Positions 51,671 to 62,900 of a stretch of 64,000 nucleotides of DNA are shown here, piece by piece (within the stretch, counting starts at the first letter, position 1; every line of letters begins with the position of its first letter). Position numbers and translations under genes: made by a program. The stretch spans positions 289,868-353,867 of the forward strand of contig KV454016.1 of NCBI GenBank assembly GCA_001661245.1, read 5' to 3'. The DNA comes from Pachysolen tannophilus NRRL Y-2460 (Eukaryota > Ascomycota > Pichiomycetes > Alaninales > Pachysolenaceae). The notes below the pieces were generated by a model that was not told where the DNA came from, made no database searches, and saw only the letters and a list, made by a program, of their open reading frames with translations.

Positions 51671-51712
51671 TGAAGATTTTTTGAAGATTTTTTGAAGCTT
51701 GTTGAAGATTTT
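51671..51712 (+). repeat. TGAAGATTTTT short tandem repeat
   Basis: Two near-exact copies of an 11-nt unit, followed by two diverged copies (TTGAAGCTTG and TTGAAGATTT). Confidence 0.6.
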
Positions 51713-52975
51713 ATTCTTGTGTATAAGTAATATAATATTGTAGAAATTGTCAGTTGTAAGGTAAAAATATTTAACATTTTGGTAAAATTGATAAATTACC
51801 TCCCAAGTAAATTACAATTTTTATTAATTATTTGATTCTTAAGTTTAAAGTAAGAGACGAACCAGACAAACGTTTACAAATAATTTTTTTAAACTTGAGT
51901 GGTAAGTTTCCGAAAAGCATTTTTCACGCATAAAACAATGCAGATTATAGACGCTCTTTTCGTAATCACATGTTTCGGAGTAGTTTAACAATTTCCACGG
52001 TGGTTATTTACAACAATTATTTTTAAAACCGAGGTGAATGATTAAATAAATAAATGAATGAATGAATAATCATAGTATAATTCAATTCAGGCACAATTCG
52101 GATTTTGAATAGCGACAAAAAAAAAGGCTAACCAATTACTTAAGCTGCATGGAAACTTTTACATCATTACCTTTCCTTCTTTGCTAGATAATAATAATAA
52201 TAATAATAATAAATCAAAAGTTTTTCAAAAAAAGAATTTAATCACTCAAAAACAGAAACTTTTTTCACCTTATAATACAAAATTAGACCCCAAAACAATA
52301 AAACTGTATTTTTCTCCTTTTATGATCATAAGATTAGCAAAATGTAAATATAATTACTATTTGGGCTAGAATTGGATTCAAAATAAACAAATAAAAAAAA
52401 TAAAAATTAAAAAAAGAACTCCCCTCGTAATCTTACAGTATCAATAGGATGATGTATGTAAACCCATTTTTTTTTTTTAAAAAAAAAGAAACTTGATATA
52501 AGTTGCTGCTTTCATAGATTTAATCTTTGAAACAGTACAAGTAAAGGAAATCTACTTATTTCTCCATTGCTTAATATAATTTAAATTATCTTAATTTATT
52601 TAGATGTCTTAAATTCAAAATAGTTTTTATAAATAGTAATACTTTAAACAAATAATAAATTTGAATTTCATTATATACAAAGAAAAAAATCAAATAATAA
52701 TAAAAATTAAAAATAAAAAAAAAAAAATAAACAACAACAACAACAACTATACAATTGACCATAAAAAAAGTCAGTTTATTCTTTTATTTCAATGATAATT
52801 AATATCTTTATCTCTCTCTCTCTCTCTCCTCAACCCCGAGAAAAAAAAATGGGGAAAAGTTATAATTTAAAGCTTAATTCAAAGGCTCACTTTATGGAAG
52901 AAAATACACAAAATAAAAATAAAAATAAAAATAAAAATAAATTTAAAAAGCATAATTTGGTTCCATTAATTTCAT

Positions 52976-54828
52976 TTAAACAAATTGTGAAAGTTGAGCA
53001 TGTGCCATCAATTCTTCAACTTTTTTACTCAAATTAGGATCTTCTCTGATTTTTAATTGCATCTTTGCAGCTTCAGCAAATGAAGTTGCTTGTAATTTAT
53101 CTTCATAACCTCTTGCCAAATCAGCAGCTTCTTCAAATAATTTGATGGCTTCTTCAACTTTACCTTGTTGTAATTTGACTTGAGCCAAGATACTTCTTGC
53201 TGATTCAGATTTAGGATCAATTTTACAAGCTCTATCCAAAATTTCAATGATTTCATCCATATTAGCTGGATTTTTTACCAATAATGCAGCTTTGTTTACC
53301 AATGGAACAGCTCCAATGCTAAAAGTTGGTAAATTTTTCTGTAATCCAGCAGCAACATCAAATTGTTTTAAAGCTCCTTTTTCATCACCAGAATCTAATA
53401 AGATTTCTCCATAATAATTTGGTATTTCTGGAGAAGTTGGGAATTTTTTTTTCAGATCTTGGAATTTTTGTTTTGCATCTTCAACTTGACCATTTCTATA
53501 AGCAATACAAGCTAATTGAATATAAGCATAAACATTTTCAGGATTTAATTCTTTTGCCTTGATGAAATTTTCCTTTGCTCTTTCTAAATCTTGAGTCAAA
53601 TAATATAATTGTCCAATATGATAATAAATATCTGGATCTTGATCATTTAAACTATGTGCCATATCAAAATATTTGTTAGCAGATTCCAAATCACTTTTAT
53701 CAGCATGAATTAAAGCCAATAAAACATATCCTTTTGGTCTCGCATTTAAACTAATTGCATAATCAATAGATTTTAAAGAACTTTCAATTTCATTTTTAAG
53801 AAATTGCATTGCTCCTAAATATTCAAATGCAATAGCTGCTTTTTTCGCATCTGGAGAATCACTTGTTAAATCGGTTCCATACCTATCACAAGCTTGTTTA
53901 AAAGCTACATCTGCTGCATCATAACCTTCAGGGGTATTCAATTGTAATTTTCTTAAACCTTCAGCTAAAAATTTATCCCCTTCAACATTATCTTCATCAA
54001 GACCTTCAACTGTTGTTTCTGGAATGAAAGCTTCAAAAAAAGCAGTTATAGATCCTGCAGTTGGTAAAGATGGAACTCTATCTGCCAATTTTGCTTGAAC
54101 AACTTTAGCTGATTGTTTTTTCAAATTTGTTTCCAACATGGATTCACTTGTCTTATTATTGAATCCACCATATATGGTTAATGCAGTCAAATCAAACATA
54201 GCATCGGTATATTTTTCAAGATTTTCATAAGCTTGTGCTCTTCTTACTAAACATTTTGAATAATCTGGTTTTAATTTTAAAGCTTTTGTAGTATCAGCAA
54301 TTACATTTTCATTATCATCCAAGGCAACATAACAAGCAGAACGATTAGAATAAAAAACAGGATCTTCATCACATTTTATAGCAAAAGAATAATATGTAAT
54401 TGCATCTTCATATTTCTTGGCTTTAAATGCAACATTACCTTCTTCTTTTAAAGCTAATGCCCAATTTTTTTTTCCTCATTAGATAATCCACGAATAATCT
54501 CATCATCAATCTTAGGTAATCCAGTAGCTTCATCAACGGGATAAATCGGTGGCATATCACTTTTCAGCTCTTGAGATGAAGGAGAAGATGGTGAATTGGT
54601 ACCTGTAGCAGCACCAGACTTCTTCTTCTTCTTCTTCTTCTTCTTTGAAGCAGAAGACGATACATCAGGATTCAACCCTAAAGATTGCGATTGACTATTG
54701 AAGTATAAGTAGGCCCCAATCGCAGTCGAAGTACCAACAGCAGCAGTCAATGCAATTGCAGATCTATGAGTAGAAGCAAACCTGGACGCCCTGTCCCAAA
54801 ACGTTTGCGATTCAGCAACACTGGACAT
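52976..54828 (-). CDS. TOM70: TOM70, mitochondrial outer-membrane import receptor (frame broken by one base)
   Basis: Tom70 receives carrier and other internal-signal precursors from Hsp70/Hsp90 and passes them to the TOM pore. The N-terminal part (54828 to about 54457) has a membrane anchor at about residues 22-43, a Lys run and the block LSNEEKK. Then the frame shifts at a run of nine A (minus strand, plus-strand T-run 54465-54473). The second frame continues with NWALALKEEGN-like TPR sequence and stays open to the stop at 52976. One more A would give a single 617-aa product, the length I recall for yeast Tom70. TPR repeats fill the rest (GQLYYLTQDLERAKENF, YIQLACIAYRNGQ). The break lies in a homopolymer, so an error in the assembly is more likely than a dead gene. 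Confidence 0.9.
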
Positions 54829-55369
54829 AATTTTTTCAAAATATTTTATTCCTTATTTGTTTGCTAAAAAAAAAAAAAAAGAAATCAAAATAAAAAAAAA
54901 AATCAAAATCAAAATCAAACACACACAAAGAGATACAGATATACAGATATACAAACACAAATATCTAATCTCACTCACAAAATTTGATGATGATTAGTAA
55001 AAATAACTTTTAAAATACATCATCAACTTTTTTTTGTAACAAGAAACTTCCACCCATTTCAACTTTTTTTTTGATTTTTTTCTTTGAAAAATTTTGTATT
55101 TCCTCATTCGGAAATTGAGCTATTCAAACACTACTTTTCCAAAATTTTTGGTTTTTTGAAATCCCAAAAAATTGTATTATAGTGGTGATTATATATAATA
55201 ATAATAGATTTAATTAATTGAGGAATTATTCATTTTCCATTGGAAGTAGGGTAGTAATATATTGACGTTTCAATTTTCAGTTCAGTGGTGTGTGTGTGTG
55301 TGTGTGTTGTTTTTTTTTTTCCCTAGATTGGTTGTTGTTTTTTAGTTATTTGAAGAGGAGGAAATTCAG
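54829..55369. promoter_or_regulatory. Divergent promoter region, TOM70 / unrecognised protein
   Basis: This 541-bp spacer between divergent starts has an A-run at 54866-54880, an AAAATC repeat at 54897-54918, a GT repeat at 55286-55307 and a T-run at 55309-55320. No gene is seen. Confidence 0.5.
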
Positions 55370-55583
55370 ATGCCCTTACCGGGAGATAACAGCAGTGCAG
55401 TTTTAGCTGTAGATAGGTATGCATACCCCAACCGACAAATTGTGACCAATAGCAATGCCGGACATGAAGATGAAGTAGAGGACGAAGAAGTTGATAATTT
55501 TTCTGAGATATATGGTGGTCAGAATTTGCAAAGATTGTCTATCAATGATAATACTACTGCTGGCAGTAATAATACTAGTACTA

Positions 55584-55616
<33 letters not shown>

Positions 55617-57739
55617 GTAATGGCGGCAGTTTTAATTTCGAGGAAAGCAGGGAGAATTTTTCTCATTCTCGTTCTCGTTCTCATTCTGGATCTGGATCTG
55701 GGTCTCCGCAAACTCTTTCGTCGCCGCCGCTTATAGTGACTGCAAGGCAGCTTCAAAGACTTCATCCGAACGAGTCGTACCGTACGCTGGTGAATGATGA
55801 AGAAGACAACGATTCGAATGCGACTAATGAGGAAGAGTTAGTGCGGGTGGAGACTGGAACAAGTGCAATTGATGCAAGGGAAGGTCCTAGGGAAGGTCAT
55901 GGGGCAGAGAATGTGCTGGAACCTTTGGTACTGGAACCTCTGGTACTGGAGCAAAGAGACTTGGGTCAAGAGGAGCTGGTGAGTAGGGCCACAGCTGCTG
56001 GATCATTATCCTCAATGTTGAACATACTAGCATCTTCTTCGAATAGTTTATTGGACCATCTGGCAGGCGCTAGAAGAAACGAGCATAGAAATGCAACTGC
56101 AATATACGATGGTGAGAGACATGTGAATTTCGAAGATATGGATAGGCGCCTATCGTCCTGGAGAATAGTCAGAGCAAATAACAGTGCTCACAACAACAAC
56201 AATAATAATAATAATAATATTAACCATATTGAAAAAGGTCCCGGTGTGATTAGTGATGTTATTACTAATCTGACATCTAATCTTTCAAAAACCATTTTCA
56301 AACAACATTTCAAACATTATCTCAATACTACTAGATCCAAATTGGACACTGTAAATTATAAATCAATGAATAAAAAAATGGATGAATTTTTAGTCAGTAG
56401 AAAAAGAGCAAAATTGATGAATAGAAAAAATATGATTCGTAAGCTGTCTTCCAAAAAGAGAAAGTTGAGTCAATTGAAAGACATTGAAGAAGAAGAAATT
56501 CTGGATAATAAATCAATTTCAACGATGATAGAACCAAATAGTTTTTTACAAAATGGTATCATATTAAAATCAGCTCCAGCAAAATCCAAAAATTATAATA
56601 ATGAATTGATGATAAAGATAACAAATGTTTCATATGAAGAAAATTTAGTACTTGGAACTTTTTTCACAAGTAACGATTCTCCTACTTCAAATGAACAACA
56701 AGAACAACAGTTTAAATTTCATGGAAATATAATAGATTTTGATCATCGTGATTTAAGATATACAACACATCACGGTAACGATGCCATGTCACCTACTTCT
56801 TCAACTTCATTTGATGATACATCTCTGAATATGGATTATTATAGAGCAACTTTAAGTAATGAACATCGCAAAGTAAATGATTTAAAGAAAAAATTGAGTC
56901 GTTGGTTTAAATTACCTCCTTTTAATAAATTATCTTTACAAAAAGATTTTGAAAAAATTTTGATGTGTAATTGTTGTTTAAAAACATTAAATCAAAATTT
57001 TATATTAATGAATTGGAATTTATATATTGATTCAAAAAAAGATTTTTTACATTTGTTAACATCTTTGAATAGATTAACAGGTGAATTATTTATAATATCT
57101 GGAGAATTAGATTATTTTAAAAAATGTCCAGGTTGTAATACAATTCATGATATTACTTCTACTGGAAATTCAATAATAGATAACATATTAAGATCACAAG
57201 AGGATTCAGTTTTGAGACCGTTAAGGCGATTAATATATGCAGATAATAATAGGAGCAGTGAAGCTTTACGTATATTCGGTGATATTAGAAATGGAGGAGG
57301 GTCACATAGTGATAGAAATTATATATTATTAAGAGATTTAGAAGAAAATGTTTGGAGAGATGAACAAAGTAGAGTTGAACAAGTCAATAATAATGGAATT
57401 TTAGAAAATAATTCTAATTCTGAAATTGTTGAACATGAAGAAACTTCAGAAGATGAATTTAAAACTGATAAAAGATTGAAATCCAACAATAAAACAGGTC
57501 TTAAGATAAAAGAAAGTAAGAAAAGAAATTCAAAATCTCTTAAAGAATTTAAAAAAAAATTTTCAGTCAATGATATTGATATTTATGATTATGATGAGCA
57601 GTATGTTACAAAGTTTGTTCCGTATACCGATAAGGGACAATTCAACGATGATACGAATCGAGATAATAGCACTATGGGTAAAAAGAGTAATGGGGTCAAC
57701 CTGGGTTTTTATAATTGTTTTTCATTTGGTTTTTCTTAA
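55370..57739 (+). CDS. Unrecognised protein with paired Cys clusters
   Basis: This 789-aa protein is one I do not recognise. The N-terminal 300 residues are low complexity: acidic patches, Asn runs near 75 and 275, and Ser/Gly/Arg repeats (HSRSRSHSGSGSGS). A basic block at about residues 335-370 (KMDEFLVSRKRAKLMNRKN, KKRKLSQ) could be a nuclear localisation signal. A more ordered region at about 400-610 contains GTFFTSNDSP, FKFHGNIIDFDHRDLRY and two Cys groups, MCNCC (Cys about 533, 535, 536) and CPGC (about 586 and 589), which could bind a zinc ion together. An acidic and Lys-rich tail follows. I considered a Gid4/Vid24-type domain but could not match its key blocks. The start at 55370 is the first ATG. 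Confidence 0.7.
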
Positions 57740-58548
57740 GTCATTTTTTTTTTTTTTTATTTTTTTTTTTTTTATTCCTCTCTTCACAAATACAGGAAAT
57801 CAATTTTTCAAAATGATAAAACCATAAAGAATTTGAATTTGATTTTCTTTATCTATAATTTGTCATTCTATAATTATATCTTGGCTTTTTTTGTATATTC
57901 AATAAAATTGGTGGTATCTTTATGCAAAATTAAAAAAAAATATATATATAGTCTACAACAAAAAACTTGGTAATCAGCTATAGCTGAGGGAAAATTTATT
58001 GCTGTAAAATTCACTCGACTTTGTCAATTGTAAGTGATTACTCTTATAGCTGCTTTCAAAAACAATCTAATTGTCGCAGAAAGGATTTGATTCAAAGTCA
58101 AGTCAAGTCAAGTCGAGTCAATTTACTTCTTCTATGACATTTACAATTATAACTCACAAATTCAAAATTCAAAATTCAAATCAGAAACATGAAACCTATT
58201 ATTCAATTCATCCCATATTTCTTTATCTATGAGTATAAAATAAGAAATCAACAGATATAGAATCGAATTTGGTATTAATGAATTACATATAAAAAATAAA
58301 ACATTTGTTTTTTTTAAGTACCATTTAAATCCATTGTTTTTTCTTTTTTACTTTTTCTTTTTTTTTTTTATTTTTATTTCTTTTTGCTTATCTTTAATAT
58401 CATTTAAATTTCTAAATACGTATATATACATATATATATAGATATATATGTTTGTGTGAGTGAGTGAGTGTGTGAGTGAGTGAGTGCGTGTGTGCGAGTG
58501 AGTGTATTGTAAGTGTGTTGTAAGTTCTAAAACAAGATATTACGGAAG
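57740..58548. other. Intergenic, unrecognised protein 3' end / SWIB-protein promoter
   Basis: This 809-bp spacer has T-runs at 57746-57774, an AAGTC repeat at 58093-58120, a TA run near 58424-58448 and a GTGA-type repeat at 58452-58506 just before the next start codon. No gene is supported. Confidence 0.5.
58452..58506 (+). repeat. GTGA/GTGAGT microsatellite in the leader of the SWIB gene
   Basis: A run of GTGAGT, GTGA and GTGC units ends about 40 bp before the start codon at 58549. It probably lies in the 5' leader. Confidence 0.7.
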
Positions 58549-59152
58549 ATGTCTTTGAACCCGGATGATTATATTCCAACTATTGATGCAATATTAAGTG
58601 TGTCTGACTTGGAGAAAATTACTGTTAAGAAAATGAGAAATGCTCTTCAAGAATTATTTGATGTTGATTTAACACCGCATAAGAGTGAAATGAATGATTT
58701 AATAATGGAAAGATATTATAAACTAGATGATGAACGACTGGCAAAGAAAAAAAAAATCCAAGAAAGAATTAGAAAAAGAAGATCAAATAATGGCTGCTAA
58801 ATTACAATTATCTTTAAATTCTAGAGCATTAAGAAAAGAATTAAAAACATCATCTCTGAATAAAAAACGTAAGACACCGAAAAGAGAAGGATCAACAAAT
58901 TCAGGTGGATTGATGAAACCCATGAAACTAAGTCCGAAACTTATGGAATTTTTACAAAAAGATAATATACCGAGAACAGAAGTAGTTAAATTAACATGGG
59001 ATTATATAAAAGAACATAATTTACAAAATCCACTGGATAGAAGAGAAATCTTATGTGATGACAAGATGGAACCAATATTTGGAAAGAAAATGACCATGTT
59101 CTCAATGAATAAACTCTTGTCAAATCACATCTTTCCCGTGGAGGAAGAATAG
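58549..59152 (+). CDS. DEK_C + SWIB domain protein, UAF30/TRI1 family (frame broken by one base)
   Basis: The N-terminal frame (ATG 58549) encodes a DEK_C-type domain (residues 8-60: VSDLEKITVKKMRNALQELF). At a ten-A run (58747-58756) the frame shifts. The downstream frame then continues to the stop at 59152 with a SWIB domain: MKPMKLSPKLMEFLQKDN, then LQNPLDRREILCDD and FSMNKLLSNHIFP. With one A fewer the region is a single 200-aa protein, near the 226-228 aa of yeast Tri1 and Uaf30. Uaf30 is a subunit of the upstream activating factor for RNA polymerase I; Tri1 is its paralogue. A pre-duplication species would have one gene for both, so I give no symbol. The A-run break looks like a sequence error. 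Confidence 0.85.
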
Positions 59153-59982
59153 AATAAAAATAGATGTATTTGTGGAAAAATTGAAAAAAAAAAAAAAAAA
59201 AAAAAAAACCAAAGGATACTTACTTACTTACTTACTTATACTGGTTAGTAAATTGTACCAATGAATATTCAAGCGATAGAATACTTCAATCTTAATGACT
59301 TGATGCTGAATTTTTATTTTTTTTATTTTTATTTTTGTTTTATTTTGTTTTATTTTGTTTTTCATTTTGTTTTATTTTGTGACATGAAGGTACAATGGGG
59401 TTCCGAATCGTTATCATATTATACTTACTTACATATAGTAGTTAGTAATAGTAATTAGTAGAATAAAATAGAGAGAGAGAAAGAGTGAGAAATTAACTGT
59501 GGAAAAAAAGTTAATAAAATTCCAAAAATGCGTAGCGCACTTGTGTAGTAAATAATGTATGAAGTGCACAGACTAGTACGCATATGTTTTGTTAGTAAAT
59601 GCGTACCGCAAAATGTTAGTATAAAAGCGACTAATAATATGCACTTTATGTATTTGTTGTGCGCTAAATTATGCGTACCGCATTTGTTATCTTTTCGTGC
59701 ACATTATAATGCGCTGTTGAAAACGCTTTTAGATTTATATGCGCGCTATTGTTAATTTTGTTTTTTTTATTTTTATTTTTAAAAAAGGAATTTTAGGAAA
59801 AAAAAAGGTAGGTTCCTGTGAGATCATAATGAGACTGCTGTACATTTACGCGGTTTATGAATAATAATAACATTTTCCTCAAATTTTCAAGAAAATAAAT
59901 AGAATTGTTGTTTCAGCCGTATTATCTTTAAGAAAAGATTAAAGTCAAAGAGTGAGTTGGGTAGGTGGATTAGTTGTGAATT
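59153..59982. promoter_or_regulatory. Intergenic, SWIB gene 3' end / Munc13-like promoter with TGCG-motif array
   Basis: This 830-bp spacer has an A-run at 59186-59206, a TACT repeat at 59217-59237, TTTTATTTTG repeats at 59334-59380 and an unusual GCG-rich stretch at 59520-59750. The open stretch 59555-59755 does not look like a gene. The right part leads to the ATG at 59983. Confidence 0.55.
59529..59746. promoter_or_regulatory. Array of TGCG-N3-CGCA inverted-repeat motifs
   Basis: Three 11-bp inverted repeats occur: TGCGTAGCGCA at 59529-59539 and TGCGTACCGCA at 59600-59610 and 59672-59682, spaced 71 and 72 bp. Further half sites are GTACGCA at 59576-59582, TGCGC at 59660 and 59710, and TGCGCGC at 59740-59746. 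The stretch lies about 240-450 bp before the Munc13-like start codon. Confidence 0.5.
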
Positions 59983-62900
59983 ATGGAAAGTAGAGTGGGA
60001 TCAAAAGTTTCAAATCGACAATCTCGTGTAATAGAGACCTTATCACATTTATCGGTAACTTCCACGTCGACAAATATTATTGATCAACCGGTATCTATCA
60101 ATCAAGATGAATTATATGAAGTACTTCTTAAAGTCTCGATAATAAATTATAGAACAGAACCGAGGTTTAGAAATTTCACTCCTAGGAAAAGTGGTGTTGT
60201 ACCTTCATCATCATCATCATCATCTGCTTCTTCTACTTCTGCTTCTGCTTCTGCTTCTGCTTCTTCTTCTTCAACAATTACAAAATCAAATAGTAGTACT
60301 TCATTACTGCTTTCCAAAAATAATAATACTTCTGTTAAAGGGGATAGATCATCAAGGCGGTTTCATAATTTTAGGCATTCATTTGAACATGTCAAATTAC
60401 CAAGTGATACTATTTCAAATTTAAAAGAAAAATTGAATTTAATTGCATTGAAAAAGGATAGTAGGTATCTGATTGATGATTTAACGAGGAGGTGTCTTTT
60501 ACGTTATTATAATGAATTACTTGATCCTGCAAATAGTAAAGAAATTAATCATATAAAACAACCTGAACAAATTGTTGTAAGATTTGTTGCTTGTGCAACT
60601 AAAGAAATAAATAAAATGGGTACAACGGGATCGGATGAAATAAGTGTAATTCTTTATAAGCAAACAGATTTATTTATATCAATATTAATAGATATTATTA
60701 AAAATGAAAAAAATAGTGAGGCATTAATTAAAAAATTGAATGAATTTAAATCATCAATGAAACCAACAGCTGCAATTGCTAAATATGATTCTTTACAAAA
60801 ATCATTGACTCAACAAACAAAAATTAGTGATATTAATATTATTAAACCTACTTTTAAACTTTCTGAAATGAGTTTGGCTCAACATGTTGGTAAGATTTTA
60901 CAAATAGATCCAATAAAATTACAACAGGATATTGATAGATTAAAAGATAATATTACAGAAAAATCCATATATGATGATTTAAGAAAAATATTGAAAAATC
61001 TTCAAGATCATAATAATGAAGTTGTTTATCAATTAGATGATTTTAATGTTATTAAGGATTATTTAAATTGGAAATCTGGAGAAGAAAGATCAATTAAAGC
61101 ACTTATTGATCGATTTACACCTATATCAACAACAAATAAAATTGAAATAACAAATCCAAAAAATAATTATATTATTATACCTAAAGAAAAAAGAGAATTT
61201 TTTGTTGAATTAGTTCAAAAATGTCTTGAATATGATGAAATGAATAATAATTCCGTAAATAATGTCACTTTGGAAACTCCTACAACTTCTTCACTTTTCT
61301 CCAAGACTTCAATGGATTTGATAGAGTATTGCTCAAAATTATGGAGAATTGATCATTTCACCAAGGCAACGTTGATATTTACAGCTGCTCATCGATCTGT
61401 TTTAAAACTTAACCCTCAAGAAGCTGAAGTAATAGATTTTGTCAAAACTGCAGATATTTTTAACCTTGCAAAGAGAATAGTTGTTGATCAGGGGAAATTG
61501 ACTTGGAATACATTAAGTTGGCCAATGATCGATAGAGTAGAATGGGTTTGTAATTTGACAATAACTTATAACCAAATAATGAATGGAATAAGAGAGTCAA
61601 TTACAAGGATATATTCTAAAAACAAGCCTAAATTTGGACCTTTCTTGGAATTATTAGGTTCTAACGTTGAATGTGACCCTTTATTTTACGAAATTGATAA
61701 AAGTGGGATACCTAAAAAATGGGAAAAAAAATTGTCAAGGGCATTAGTAAGAACTGCTGAATCAAGATATGTCGATTTATTGAAATCAATACCAACAGAT
61801 AATTCTTTAGGTTTAATTCATATTGTTGAAGTTGCTAACAGTGTTATCGAAGATGCAAGGATGTTGACTAAAAGGTATCCAAACCCGTTATTGGGTTTTT
61901 TGTATATACCACATACATGTGCTGGCTTTACAACTGCTACATTTGCTGCAGATGCCAAAAACATGTTATTGCATATAAAATCTTACTCTGAAGATTCAAT
62001 AAGTTATGGAGACTCAATCGAGGTTTATAAAACTTTAGTAGAAATTAGATCAATTTTTGAACAAGTTAGTTCACCATCAAAAAAATTTAAGTTTGATCTA
62101 GAAGAATTTTTCTTCCCATTTGTTGATGAATGGTGTGATGATAGTGGAAAGAAAATTTTGAAGATGATTGATCAAGCATTATTAGAAGATAATTTTGAAA
62201 GTGTTGACGTGGGGAATGGCAAAATGTATAGTTCGTCTGTTGTCGATATTTTCACAATGATTAACCAATTATTTAAAGTATTAAAAGATTTAAACTGGGT
62301 AGATGATTATCAGTTGGCAAAATTTTACACAAAGTTGTTGAAATATGTATCCGATGGTATTGTCACTTATTCAGTTAGGATAACTGATGAAGTGATGAAC
62401 GAATTAGATCAATCAGAGGCACAACAAATTTCTATCAATGAATCAAATAATAGTACGTTATTGAATGGTACGACAGAATGGTTTAAATCTGCTGTTTCTG
62501 GGGGTAGCAAGTTAACACCACCTGAAGCTTATGATTTTAAACCTAGGACTTGTGTTGCATTAAATAATTTGCAAGCTTTCTTGAACAATTTAAACAGTTT
62601 AGAACAACAATTGGATCCTGAAAGGTTATCTTCAATCATTGGTTCTAGAGAGAGAAGTGCTTCGAGGAAATTTACAAGTCATTTATTTTCAATTAGAGTA
62701 ATTAAAGCAGAAGATTTGAAGAATTTCAATTCAAGTAGATTATCGGATCCCTATGTGATATTAGTTGACGCTCAAGCTAAAAGAAGAATAGCAAAGACTA
62801 GAGTCATCACGAATGATTTGAATCCTGAATGGGATGAAGAATTTGAATTGATTATACCTTCAGGTTCTAGCGCGATAATTGGTGCCACAGTTTGGGATGC

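Larger units (their letters stand above)
49762..52975. other. Long (3.2 kb) gene-free region upstream of the GAL4-type factor
   Basis: I find no supportable gene. The left part (49780-50165) is a dense TA-rich stretch with runs at 49879-49915 and 50128-50150. A perfect hairpin lies at 50598-50642, a GACTA-type repeat at 50798-50834 and TGAAGATTTTT repeats at 51671-51712. ATAAT runs occur at 50455-50470, 51224-51246 and 52190-52211, and a TC repeat at 52811-52828. The right end lies at the TOM70 stop codon, so the TOM70 terminator is included. Most of the region probably regulates the transcription factor gene. Confidence 0.5.

Noticed and set aside
54454-54828. TOM70 5' part as a separate 124-residue protein, and the 3' part as a separate 448-residue protein
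   Set aside because: Both parts match one gene, the break is in a homopolymer, and the second part has no ATG start near the break.
59555-59755. 66-codon open stretch over the TGCG-motif array
   Set aside because: No ORF support beyond being open; the repeated motif is a better account of the sequence.
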